A DNA stretch of 64,000 nucleotides from Marsupella aquatica (taxonomy: Eukaryota; Marchantiophyta): positions 13,578,001 through 13,642,000 of the forward strand of contig OZ316896.1 in NCBI GenBank assembly GCA_973895155.1, read 5' to 3'. The notes under the pieces were generated by a model. The model was given only the letters and a program-made list of their open reading frames with translations, had not been told where the DNA came from and searched no databases. Shown here one piece after another: positions 1-9,280 of the stretch; the stretch's first letter is position 1; every line of letters begins with the position of its first letter. Position numbers and translations under genes: made by a program.

Positions 1-240
1 GAATTTTCAAGATCATGAGTGCTTTTTCTATGACGCCCGGTATCAACCTCCAAAGTTGAACAAATACTAAAATCCATTGATGAACCCTGTCTAGATTGTA
101 TCAATGGATTTTAGATTGCGCTGAGTTTCAAAGCCTCCTAATTATTCGCCATTCATACTTGCCTAAATATGATTCACTAGGGAAAGCCTACAGATTACTG
201 TACCCTGATGTATTTTGGGCTCGAACGGCATATGTCTGTT

Positions 241-1290
241 TCAATAAATATCTGTGACACGCGGTGCCCTTGCGCCTTTCAATGCGGTATCATGAATGAA
301 GTCGACAAGCAATCTAAAGCTGGGCGAAACCCATGTTTGGGGTTTACAGACATCAAAATGGTTGGCCGTATCATCTATGTGGTAATTGTCACAGTTGGTT
401 CCTGCAGACCCTTCTCCGACGACTCTGCCACGGAATTCCTGCGTTGGAAACCAAAAGCAATCAACGAAACGTCAAGTGAAGGTAGCTGGAACGGATAGTA
501 TTGCATGACTGAACTTGTCTGATTGTATTTGTAATTCAGGGAACAATTATGGGAACAACTAGCCATCAGAGCACGGTCAAGAATGCTAAACTTACCATAA
601 ATTGAGAGTCTAAGCCCTCCCCGATTTCGAAGGTTTGAATCCCTAGATCAGCTCGTGCTCTGTTAAAGTCATGGTCGACTCTGGCAGACTCCGGGCTTAG
701 CATTTTCATAAAAAAGCTTTGAATCCCTGTATCAGCTCGTGCTCTGTGGATCTCTTGGCCGCTCAGCACTTTCATTAACGCCTCGGCTACTCCAAAATGT
801 GGTGTAGAGTAGTAGAACACACCCTTGAGGCTTTTCAGAAATCTCTCTATTTGGCTCAAATAGCGGAGATCTAAATTACTGTTACGATTCAATTCCTCTC
901 TCTTTCTAAGACCCTGCAAGACAAAATGTTTTATGGCCAGCCCGCCTAAGCTGTGCCCTACTAAGACCACTGGACAATCTTTGCCCTCTTTGGCTCTAAA
1001 AGTGATTATATCCCGAATGAGATTTTCAATAACAAGATCGATGTTTATCTCTCCAGTCGGCATGATAGAAGAGTAATCAATTGTCGATATCCGCGCTTTG
1101 GGAAAGTTTTGGCTCAGCCAAACTGTGGGCCAAACTACAGTCTCACCTCGAGATAACCAAGCCTTGTAGCAATCCTCGGGGGAGTGTGACTGCTCGTGTG
1201 ATCGCTGGAGACCATGAAAAATGCAACGTCAACCTCGGGGTCAACCTCGGGATCACTTGGACTGTAAAGTAGCTTGACGGAACCAACCAT
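241..1290 (-). pseudogene. alpha/beta-hydrolase module (lipase/SERAC1-like), two exons, frameshifted
   Basis: Two exons are read: 1290-596, then 438-241 ending in TGA. The acceptor before 1290 is TTTTGCAG, the donor after 596 is GTAAGT, the acceptor before 438 is CGCAG, and both joins are phase 0. Seen: an N-terminal DPEVD segment and HGLQ oxyanion-type strand, the nucleophile elbow GHSLGG (Ser), a YYSTPHFG motif, and in exon 2 the segment ANHFDVCKP, which likely carries the catalytic His. This order fits the alpha/beta-hydrolase domains found next to NB-ARC in bryophyte NLR-type proteins (family knowledge). Odd: between AFF and HGLQ (about 1216-1217) one base is missing, so the two halves lie in different frames. 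It is either a pseudogene or a sequence error. An in-frame 12-bp duplication repeats DPEV. It lies downstream of the NB-ARC exon on the same strand and may be its 3' end. Substrate unknown. Confidence 0.7.
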
Positions 1291-1436
1291 CTGCAAAATA
1301 GCAAAGAGTTGAATTGTCGATCATCTCCTCATAGCTTGTTGAAATTGTTATGAATTGCGGCAATTTTCAAGACAAGAAAGAAGGGGGAGAGACGAAAAAC
1401 AACAACGAAAACAAGCACCAGATAATCTCTCCTTAC

Positions 1437-1475
1437 CGATTTGCGAGGCTCGGATAGTGGTCCCTGACGATTTCC
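1437..1475 (-). other. 39-nt candidate exon between NB-ARC and hydrolase
   Basis: The segment is preceded on the minus strand by TTTTGATCTCCAG and followed by GTAAGG, so both splice signals are good. It is 39 nt, symmetric phase 0, and closely matches the segment at 2824-2862, including flanks. It would link the NB-ARC exon (donor at 1652) to the hydrolase exon (start 1290). No transcript evidence is available. Confidence 0.5.
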
Positions 1476-1651
1476 CTGGAGATCAAAACCAAGCACGATT
1501 ACTGATTTGAAGTACTATGTTCTTAAATATAGTGGCCTTGTGGTCATCCGAAAGTCTCGGATTGAATTGAGTTGAACTGTCAATCACTCATGTCCTTATA
1601 GCGCATTTTGTGATCATAGTAATAGCTCATAGCGAACAACGTTAGACTCAC

Positions 1652-2743
1652 CTCATCAGCACTAAGTGATGCGTCAATGTTCCCATTTCCACTCTCTTCT
1701 TCTTTACTGAGATTTTGTTCTCTGGACCGGTGACTCCAAAGACTTGCAGCCAGGCCTCGCAGATGCTCGTGCACCCAGACAGTTTCGTGTTTAAGACCGT
1801 CATCGCCTTGAACACTTGAAACCTTCACCATCGACGTCCTGATCAAGTTTTCCCACCCACTGTGGGCGTTGCTGTAGGAAACATTCCAAGTCGCAAACGC
1901 TCGGTCTAATGGCTCTCCGAAGAAAATTAACGCAGCATCAAGGAACATCTCCTGTTCCATTTGTTGAAGGCTATCAAAAGATATCCGCAACGACTCCCAA
2001 ACCCTGTCTTTTGGAAGACTAGCCGCGCGTGCAGCTTGAAGTCGGTCAATGGTCTGCTCCCACATTGTAGCATCATCCGCTCTGCCCCGTAAATATTTGC
2101 CGAGGACTTCCAAAGTGAGTGGTAAACCATCACATTTCCGAACCACGGTTTTGACATTCTTTCTCAGTCTTTCTTCCCAGCCCGAGTAGTTGTCCAAGCG
2201 CGCGTGTTGGCAAAATAGTACCTCTGCCTGGTCAAACGAGAGGGGCTCTACCTCATAGACTCGGTAGTTTTGGAAAAAACGCATAATTCTGTGATCCCTA
2301 GTTGTGATGATCAAACGACTACCGTCTCCAAAGAACTCCAATTCAGGCAGAACCTCGAGTTGAGACTCAGATGTCACACCGTCCATCACAATCAATGCTT
2401 TCGTCCTCTCCAAGTCATGCCACGAGATTCTGCCTGTGTCAACTTTCTTCCCATTCCGATAAAATTTGTCCAGCAGAGAATTCTGCAATTTACTATGGAT
2501 AGGAATGCCCTTCACATCTTCCAGAAAGCAGGTGTATTCAAACTCTATAGAAATGAGGTTAAACAGATGCTTGGCAAGGGTGGTCTTGCCAATTCCCCCC
2601 ATGCCTATAATTCCAAGAACCTCGCAATCTATCAACATCTCTTGTACGTATCTAGCACGACGCTGCAATTCAACAGCATAGTGCGGGAGTCCGTGGCATT
2701 TGTGCACCTCCTGAACGATATCGGCTTGAATGTTAGTTCTATT
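1652..2743 (-). CDS. NB-ARC (NLR-type) exon
   Basis: A 364-codon exon encodes a nucleotide-binding STAND ATPase domain of the plant disease-resistance class, a predicted ADP/ATP switch in immune receptors. Seen in order: P-loop GMGGIGKTT; a kinase-2 strand reading LIVMDGV instead of the usual LVLDDV; RNBS-B GSRLIITTRD; GLPL as CDGLPLTLEVLG; then a winged-helix-like region in which the MHD position reads VHE. The exon starts after ATAG (2744-2745) in phase 0 and ends at GAG/GTGAGT (1652) in phase 0. Reading on would give a stop near 1580. There are no leucine-rich repeats and no TIR or CC domain in the exon. The upstream neighbour is the ankyrin/PGG gene and the downstream neighbour a hydrolase module, all on the minus strand. 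Whether these form one gene is unproven. The weak kinase-2 and MHD motifs may mean a decaying or atypical switch. Confidence 0.85.
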
Positions 2744-2823
2744 CTATGTACCTGCAAAAGAAAGACGAAGAGCTTCCGATTACAGGAAAAAAAACAGAAA
2801 CTGGAATAGGTATTATTTCTTAC

Positions 2824-2862
2824 CGGTCCGCGAGGCTGGGAAAGAGGTCGCTGATGACTCTC
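2824..2862 (-). other. 39-nt candidate exon between ankyrin gene A and NB-ARC
   Basis: It has an acceptor TTTTGATCTGCAG, 39 nt, then donor GTAAGA. It is the same length, phase and near-sequence as the segment at 1437-1475. The two look like copies of one mini-exon, one before each downstream module. Confidence 0.5.
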
Positions 2863-2876
2863 CTGCAGATCAAAAC

Positions 2877-2952
2877 CGAGGGCAATCAGTGATTTTGAGG
2901 ATGCTCTAGGTAAACGAGGGCAATCAGTGATTTTGAGGATGCTCTAGGTAAA
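2877..2952. repeat. 38-bp tandem duplication
   Basis: A 38-bp unit starting CGAGGGCAATCAGTGATTTT occurs twice in direct tandem with no visible mismatch. It lies in the presumed intron between ankyrin gene A and the 39-nt exon, close to the acceptor. Confidence 0.9.
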
Positions 2953-4068
2953 CTAGGTCTGTAAAATATAGTGGTCCGTGCCCATGACTAGACCTCACTA
3001 TAGAATTCATTTAGAGTTAGCTGCGGCTTTGGGAGCTGGATGTAGCTAGTGGATACTGGTGATGAACTACGGTCCGCGTAATTGATCAGTGCCCCAAACA
3101 AATTATAACAAGGTTCTAGTCACCTTAACCAGGTATGAACTGAAGGGTTTAAAGAAATGCGAACTGATCCTAATTTACTAACCTGATCCTCGCTCGCCTT
3201 GTCGACCCGGAAGATTCTTAACAAGTCAGAAGCCTGATCAGACTTCACGATGCCATATTTTTCCAGACTTTCGTTCGCCCCCAAAAGCGTTGTGTTTTCC
3301 GGGAACAAAAAGGATGTATCGATGTTGGGTTGTGCAGGCTTGACTAACGCAGACCACATTGCAGACCACATGGCTGTATTTTCTGGCAAAAAGTCGGGAA
3401 AACCGTCCTTTCCCGTCGCTTGTAATGCCGGATGCAGCAGTACCTTTGACTGTGATTCCAGCTTTTCATAGCACCCTTTGATTGGACAGATTTGATGCCC
3501 TGGTCGGGAGTGTATGCTTCCTTTCAATGTCACTGGAGACGCTGCTTCTACTACACACTTTAGCACGAACTCTAGAAAAGAGTTCGCACTAGCTTCTGTA
3601 GCAGGAGCACGGGGTTCTCTAGAACGACCAAAACAGAGATACCACAGAACTCTTCCGATGTCGAGCGATCTGAAAATCTCCAGTATTTCCCTTAGCTGGA
3701 TAATTTTGAAGAGTCTTCGGAAGAGCCTAATCCAGATAATGAGACACAAGACACCACCGATGCTGGTAGTCGTTATCATGTTGACTTCCAGATGAGGAAA
3801 ATGTGAGAGAGAGGCGAATCCAGCTGCTGCAAATCCTCCTAAGACAAATGCGATCGACCAAATGAGCACCAAGGTAGTGCCTACCAGCCACTTTCGAATT
3901 CCCTCAACCGCGTCTTCAATGTATACATCAGCCACTGGTAGTGCAGCTGCTGCACCAGCCATCACAGCAGCTATGGCGAAGGAGAATGATAAGCTATTGA
4001 ATCCCCAAAATATTTGAAGAATCATGTGTGTCTGATCTGAATCGTTGCCAAATCGTTGCCAAAAGGAG

Positions 4069-4073
4069 GTTGT
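4069..4073. repeat. target-site duplication GTTGT, left
   Basis: GTTGT at 4069-4073 is repeated at 4498-4502, directly abutting both ends of the LTR element. The unfilled paralogous site has one GTTGT (22909-22913). Five base pairs is the normal LTR-retrotransposon duplication. Confidence 0.93.
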
Positions 4074-4119
4074 TGTTGGAAATGAACCACACTCGAACGA
4101 AGATGGATACAGCCACAAA

Positions 4120-4190
4120 GGGCCTGTAGCTCAGTGGTAGAGCACTACGATGTACACGGGAGGTCCTAGGTTCAATTCCTAGCCGGTCCA
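4120..4190 (+). other. tRNA-like sequence inside LTR1
   Basis: The 71-nt segment folds as a tRNA relic. The acceptor stem has 5 Watson-Crick pairs of 7, plus one G-U and one mismatch. The D stem GCTC/GAGC is perfect, and the T arm is a perfect 5-bp stem with loop TTCAATT. The A box TAGCTCAGTGG (4127-4137) and B box GGTTCAATTCC (4169-4179) both match the Pol III consensus. The anticodon stem is poor; the loop would present GTA, so charging as tRNA-Tyr is doubtful. The D-arm and variable-loop sequence recall eukaryotic tRNA-Cys (from memory, not searched). It may act as an internal Pol III promoter rather than a functional tRNA. Confidence 0.8.
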
Positions 4191-4210
4191 TGCTGCTGAA
4201 AGTTCCAACA

Positions 4211-4223
4211 TGGTATCAGAGCC
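4211..4223 (+). promoter_or_regulatory. primer binding site (initiator Met tRNA)
   Basis: TGGTATCAGAGCC immediately follows the CA end of LTR1. This is the standard plant retrotransposon sequence complementary to the 3' end of initiator tRNA-Met, where minus-strand DNA synthesis is primed. Confidence 0.95.
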
Positions 4224-4268
4224 AAAGAAAAGGAGTTTCCCTTGTAGCGAGTGCGGCTCAAGGGTGGG

Positions 4269-4359
4269 TGTTGGAAATGAACCACACTCGAACGAAGATG
4301 GATACCCCCACAAAGGGCCTGTAGCTCAGTGGTAGAGCAGAGTCCCCCTCAAGGGTGGG
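4269..4359 (+). repeat. truncated middle LTR joined to internal-region tail
   Basis: Bases 4269-4339 match the first 71 bp of the LTR and stop inside the tRNA-like part after GTAGAGCA. Bases 4340-4359 match the last 20 bp of the internal region. The deletion joins short GAG homology, so it looks like a microhomology or recombination deletion within a tandem array. Confidence 0.85.
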
Positions 4360-4406
4360 TGTTGGAAATGAACCACACTCGAACGAAGATGGATACCCCC
4401 ACAAAA

Positions 4407-4477
4407 GGGCCTGTAGCTCAGTGGTAGAGCACTACGATGTACACGGGAGGTCCTAGGTTCAATTCCTAGCCGGTCCA
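4407..4477 (+). other. tRNA-like sequence inside the last LTR
   Basis: A second full copy of the 71-nt tRNA-like segment, with the same A box, B box and arms as at 4120-4190. Both complete LTRs therefore carry the Pol III-type signals. Confidence 0.8.
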
Positions 4478-4497
4478 TGCTGTTGAAAGTTCCAACA

Positions 4498-4502
4498 GTT
4501 GT
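4498..4502. repeat. target-site duplication GTTGT, right
   Basis: Exact copy of 4069-4073 at the other end of the element; after it the host ankyrin gene sequence continues as in the paralogue. Confidence 0.93.
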
Positions 4503-6412
4503 AACCATCCTTGAAACGTCACACTAGCTATTAGGGCCGCACCTACTAGGATCGCATTAGCAGCATCAAGAAAGATTTGACGGTCTCTGTATAATCTCTC
4601 AACACCATCCTTCACCTCTGGGATACACAACAAGAGGTCTTGGATATCCTTCTTTGTCTCTTGGTCCCGTATCTCATTTGCCAGTCTGTGAGGATGCAAC
4701 CCCTCGGCGCTTTTCACAGTATATCGGATTGCTTTCGATTTGGCATCGAACACGAGAACTCTAACTACTTCAGTCGCCTCTGTATAAACAGCCCAATGCA
4801 AGGGAGAGAATCCACAACAGTCCTTGGTGTTGACATTTATGGCCTGACTGGACAACATCTCTTTCACAGTGAGAACTCGAGCACTGTCGCTACAGGCAAT
4901 CTGAAAGGCTGTCCGCTGGAGAATGTCCAAGTCATTGACATGCACGCTTAAAAAATCCCACTTCAGTAGAGTTTGCACCACTCGATGGTGATTCTCCAAA
5001 GCTGCATGATGCAGTGGGGTCATATGGAGACCGTCTCGAAGACTTTTTCGAAGGAAACTATCTACTGCTTCGGTTTGATCACGACCACTGTCGCCTGTAT
5101 ATCCTAATTTATCGTCTGATAGTATTTCAAGCACTAATTTGTAAGATTCAAGAAGAGAGCATAGCACTTCACTATCACCAAGTGCTGCAGCTAGATGAAT
5201 AGCTGTCCAGCGGCAATTGTCTCTGTATTTATAGTCGAAAAAGTTAATTCTAGTAGAGAGATTGTGTTGGGAGACCACTTGTAGCAGACGACACCGGGTA
5301 CTTTGAGAGATTGTAGCACCTTCATCATCGATTTCCCCATCGATCACTGCGTTGACTATCCTCATTATTTTGTCCACGCGCAAGTGTTTGAGTGCAACAG
5401 CGGATCCCGCACCTGTCCCTGTCCTCTCTGAAGAGTCGGATTTTGATAGAGGTTTTTGATACTCCTTGAACATATCAATAATTTGACTTTGTTCAGATGC
5501 AGATGCCCACTCCAAGATCACGGTCCACAGACGGATGATAGCACTATTCGTGTTAGAGTTCATGCTATCTCTCAAGGTCCTCAGCTGTTGTTGGCACTCC
5601 TTGAACTCATTAAGAACATGATTTTGTTCGGATGCAAGCGCCCACGCCAAGATCACAATCCACAGACGGATGATGGCATCATGCGTGTTAGAGTTGATGC
5701 TTTTCAACAAGGTCCTGAACTTTCCATCTTCTGTAGGATCCGTGGCCTCTCTCCCATCTTCTGCCCTGATTTGCTCGAATTCTTTCAGGAACTCGACAAC
5801 CCTCTCATACTCAAAAGGATTTGGCAATTTACTCCACAGAACAGCCCTTTTGATGCTGTCGAAATAATCCTCAGAGCACCCTACGGAATACTCCTGATTA
5901 TCAGCGTCCGGTGTCAGCTGATCCTCAGAACCCCTTCTACCCGAGTCACATACCCGGTACTTGTCGAGACTGCTACGTATCCCTTCTCGAACCAGCTTTG
6001 CTTGAGTATGCTCATTGCTCAACAGCTGTACAATCTCTGCTCGACTACAAATGACCGCTGCGTGCAGAGCTCCAAACCTGTCACCTACCGGCTTCTTTGG
6101 ATCAATCCAATGAAGGCTATCAAGGAAAAGTTCCCTCAGAATAATGTCAGGAAAATACGTTATGAGGCGAGATAACGCAAGAGCCCCAAAGTCCCTCATG
6201 TTGCGGTCAAACCCAGACTTGTGTTTGGACGGGCACGAAAGCAAAAAGTCTAGCCATGCGTAACGAGGATGATGATCCGGATCTGCCATGAACTTCTCCA
6301 GCTCTCCAAAACTAACGTGCTCACACAGTAAGCGTTTCAACGTTGTCCTGAACTCTTCCGCTTTTCTTCTCTTTTCTCGCTGCATCCAGTTTTCTCCAGC
6401 TAAGGACACCAT

Positions 6413-9010
6413 CTTCGCTCAGAAGCGCACACACAAGAATGCGACCCTTCGTTGCGTAGTAATGCCCCCGCCTTTGCTTCCTCGCAAAACATTCACCTCG
6501 TACACACTTATGCAGAATCAGAAGGGGCCATCGTCGTCCATTCTGCGCGGCTTTAACGTCTGTCCTGCTCAAAGCTGGTGCACCTGGGCAGCCCCCCATG
6601 CCAATCCATGTCAGGCGGGTACACTTTCAAAGTAATACCGTCGTATGCAGTGGCTGAGCTAGAACAACCCATCGAAGCTCTGGAACATGCCCCGGAACAT
6701 GCAAGCGATCACTGATAGACACTGGGTTGGAAGCTGCGAGGTGGAGCTTCAATCGATTCATGAGTTGGTCAAGAAGAAGACACTATCGGTGATGATCTGG
6801 GCAGGAAGGCCACAGCGAAGTAGACTGAAGCTTACGAAAAGTCTGGTCCTCATCGCCGCCTGGCCGCCGAGGTAAGATTGCCACAGAAACTCCTCAGAAA
6901 CGTTTCTACCGAACATCTCGAGCTCCACTTCGGCTGGTGACTGGAACCAAACCGCGCAACATTCCTCTCCAATGTTAGACGACTTCGCCTGAATTGTGAT
7001 CTCTTCTACGTTCCCCTCCCCGATTCTGCCAAATTGAGTGCAATAACAATAAGGTTACTGGTCACGAATCCACGTTGAACTTGCGACACCTGCGCAGACT
7101 GAGCTTGTACGTGCGGGATGCATTCAATGACTCACTATGCGAGGAAAATGACTCACTATGCGAGGAAGTCAGTTTCCTGGTGCCCAAAACTCAATTCCCA
7201 CCCACACTCATTTCGTACACAGACCTCGATTACAGAAGCGCGATCACATATTGTAATTATAGTCAAAGGAATAGGAATGACGAAAACGGTGAACACATTT
7301 GAGTGACGTGAGACTCTCGCACTTAAAAAAATAGGATGCCTGGAAGTGTCTTCATGGCAGTCAGATTTGTTGTACGCTGCCAGTGCGCCTCCCCGCACCA
7401 ACTCAAGTTTGGTCATGTTTTTTCAAAGTGCACATCCGCCTCCAACAACAAGCGATAATGAAGTGTCTTCATGGCAGTCAGATTGTACATTGCCCATAGT
7501 CAGATTGTACATTGCACATTGCCCATAGTCAGAGTCAGATTGTACAATGCCCGTTGGCCCTGATATATGATTGAAATAAAATTTGGGGCCAATCTCTTAT
7601 ATAGCATCTTTGAACATGTCTCATTTTTTTGGTTTTTTTGTGATATGCAAGTGTTCTAATTAAAATATAAACAGGGCATTGATTAAGAAGCCATACAGTG
7701 TACACATGTAAAGAATGGACAGCAAAGTTTAAGTTTAGCATATTGGGATGTGCACATAATGTACATGAGTAGAGACTCTTATGTACTTACTTTAGGTAAT
7801 GACACTCAAAATAATTAAAACCATAAATTTATGACACAAAACTATGAGTAGTACTTAAAGACACAAGGTGTGCACTATATTTAGATCATTTCTTTCCACT
7901 CATGATATAGCATGCTCATCCTGGAATATGCTTTACTTTTTGTCTTGTAGTGATATTAAGTGGACAAAATTAAAGAGTAAGACTAAAATACATATTAAAT
8001 ATGAATGAAATCAAATAATATAAATAAAATATATGTAATAAAAGCACATAGTGACCAATGGAAAGTACAATTTTATTATACAAAGTTGCTACGAGTTGTG
8101 CACAATGAAATAAAATAATATAAATAAAGTACATGCAATAAAAGCACATAGTGACCAATGGAAAGTACACAAAGCACATAGTGACCAATGGAAAGTACAC
8201 AAAGATCCTACGAGTTGTGCACGTATTTCAATGTGTCTTATTAATGATTCTTATTCAATAAAAACCATAAACTTAGGAAAGAAAGCCACAAGGGGAGCTT
8301 AAGACAGGATGTGCTGACATTTCTTAGAATCATTCCTCTCACTCATGAACTTAAAAGCAGTAGAAAATGAAGCCCTTAGTTTCTCTCTAGGACTTAACAA
8401 AGTTTACAAATTATACAAATTAAGGGGCTGCCAAAATAAATTCAAAACACTATAGAATACCAAAAATTTAAAGGGGTCCAAAAATGAATACACTATAAAA
8501 TACCAAAAATTTAAAGGGGTCCAAAAATGACTTTAAAAGTCTATGTGATACAAAGGATACCCCTTGTTAAGGTACATTCAAATAAAAATTCATCATACAC
8601 AAATATGAATAAGACAAAACATGAGAGTTGGATTCACCATATAGCAGCTTCAAAAATTTCTTCTTCCACTCATGAGAATAAGGGCTAGAAATTACACAAC
8701 CTTTGTTAAAGGGTGGATGATTTTAAATATAAGAAAGATTTAAAAAAATTAGAGGGGTGCCAGAATAGATTCAAAATCTAAACTATACAAGGGATGCACC
8801 TTGGTAAGACACATTGAAATAAAAATGCATAACAAAATAAGTTTGAATAAGACAAAATACTGAAAGTTGCATTCACCATTATAGCAACATCAAAAAAACA
8901 TAACATTTGGGGCCAATTGCTCATATGATTGATATAATTTGGGGCCATGGACCCCTGAAAATGCATTAATGGCACTATTAGGCTATTTGCGTTTGCTACC
9001 CACCTGTCAA
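6413..9010. other. gene-free AT-rich region upstream of ankyrin gene A
   Basis: Bases 6413-6620 are the 5' flank of copy A and match the flank of copy B (25454 onward). Short direct repeats follow: GACTCACTATGCGAGGAA twice (about 7129-7166), and TCTTCATGGCAGTCAGATT twice with CAGATTGTACATTGCCCATAG-type units at 7340-7550. From about 7560 the sequence is very AT-rich. No coding exon is supported. Confidence 0.7.
7900..8900. repeat. AT-rich dispersed repeat with internal tandem units
   Basis: A block of roughly 90 bp (AATATAAATAAA..., AGCACATAGTGACCAATGG..., CTACGAGTTGTGCAC) recurs between 8010 and 8220, with an extra 28-bp partial repeat. ACCAAAAATTTAAAGGGGTC recurs at 8460-8525. Several segments, including CATGCTCATCCTGGAAT and the GGATTCACCATATAG region, recur at 27940-28170, so this is a dispersed family. 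No coding capacity seen. Confidence 0.75.
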
Positions 9011-9280
9011 TTCAGTGCGATTGGCAATATCAATGGACATTAATGCATGGACATTGCCAGTAAAACCCGTGTGATTACATGTAATTAGTCTTTCAGACAA
9101 TTTAGGGTCCATTTGGGCAGACTGTCCCTAGTGGACCATTGCCCCGAAAGCCATGTCCCTGAGCGCAGCACTAGGCTGCCTCTATTGCCCAGCCCCTAAT
9201 TCCGCGCAATCAGTCCTGGGCCCACGGCCGCCCAACCGGCAAAGCAGCCTCCTGGATTTCGCCTCTCGGGTCCTCATCGA
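9011..9280 (+). repeat. dispersed repeat, left copy (inverted relative to 20092-20394)
   Basis: The segment runs from CAGTGCGATTGGCAATATCA through CCTGAGCGCAGCACT to CTCTCGGGTCCTCATCGA. The reverse complement of 20092-20394 matches with small gaps, by eye about four fifths identical. Short ORFs exist on both strands, but neither copy shows a recognisable domain. Element type unknown. Confidence 0.8.

Larger units (their letters stand above)
4074..4497 (+). mobile_element. TRIM-type miniature LTR retrotransposon with tRNA-like LTRs
   Basis: This is a non-coding LTR element. LTR1 (4074-4210, 137 bp) and the last LTR (4360-4497, 138 bp) are nearly identical. They start TGTTGGAA and end TTCCAACA, an exact 8-bp inverted terminus of the TG...CA type. 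Directly after LTR1 is TGGTATCAGAGCC, the classic plant initiator-Met tRNA primer binding site. The internal region is only 58 bp (4211-4268) and ends in a purine-rich AAGGGTGGG. A second, truncated LTR (4269-4339) and a 20-bp piece of internal sequence (4340-4359) lie before the last LTR, so the insertion is a collapsed tandem LTR-int-LTR-int-LTR. One full unit would be about 332 bp, very small even for TRIMs. There is no gag or pol, so it must be moved in trans. It sits opposite to the host gene. Confidence 0.93.
3120..6412 (-). pseudogene. ankyrin-repeat/PGG-domain membrane protein, copy A (transposon-interrupted)
   Basis: The ATG is at 6412-6410. The N-terminal 330 residues are family-specific and include a repeated helical segment (SNTxxAIIRLWxVILxWAxASEQ, twice). 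They are followed by ankyrin repeats (TPLHHAA, GFSPLHWAV) and the PGG-type segment DAANAILVGAALIASVTF, the first membrane helix. Reading continues into the transposon and would stop inside it. The rest resumes at about 4068 with three hydrophobic segments and a cytosolic-looking tail of about 150 residues, ending at a candidate donor CAG/GTTAGT (3183). Such proteins sit in membranes and are often linked to defence (family knowledge). Damage: a 424-bp LTR element at 4074-4497 plus an 11-bp tandem duplication (ATCGTTGCCAA, about 4041-4062) that shifts the frame. The paralogue at 21977-24903 shows the uninterrupted arrangement. Splicing out the element cannot be excluded. Confidence 0.85.

Noticed and set aside
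4120-4190. Functional tRNA-Tyr gene
   Set aside because: The loop would show GTA, but the anticodon stem has two non-pairs and the acceptor stem has a mismatch; it is embedded in an LTR and repeated with it.
3994-4508. Short minus-strand ORFs reading GIEPRTSRVHRSALPLSYRP
   Set aside because: They are the antisense of the tRNA-like segments in the LTRs, a common mis-annotation, not genes.
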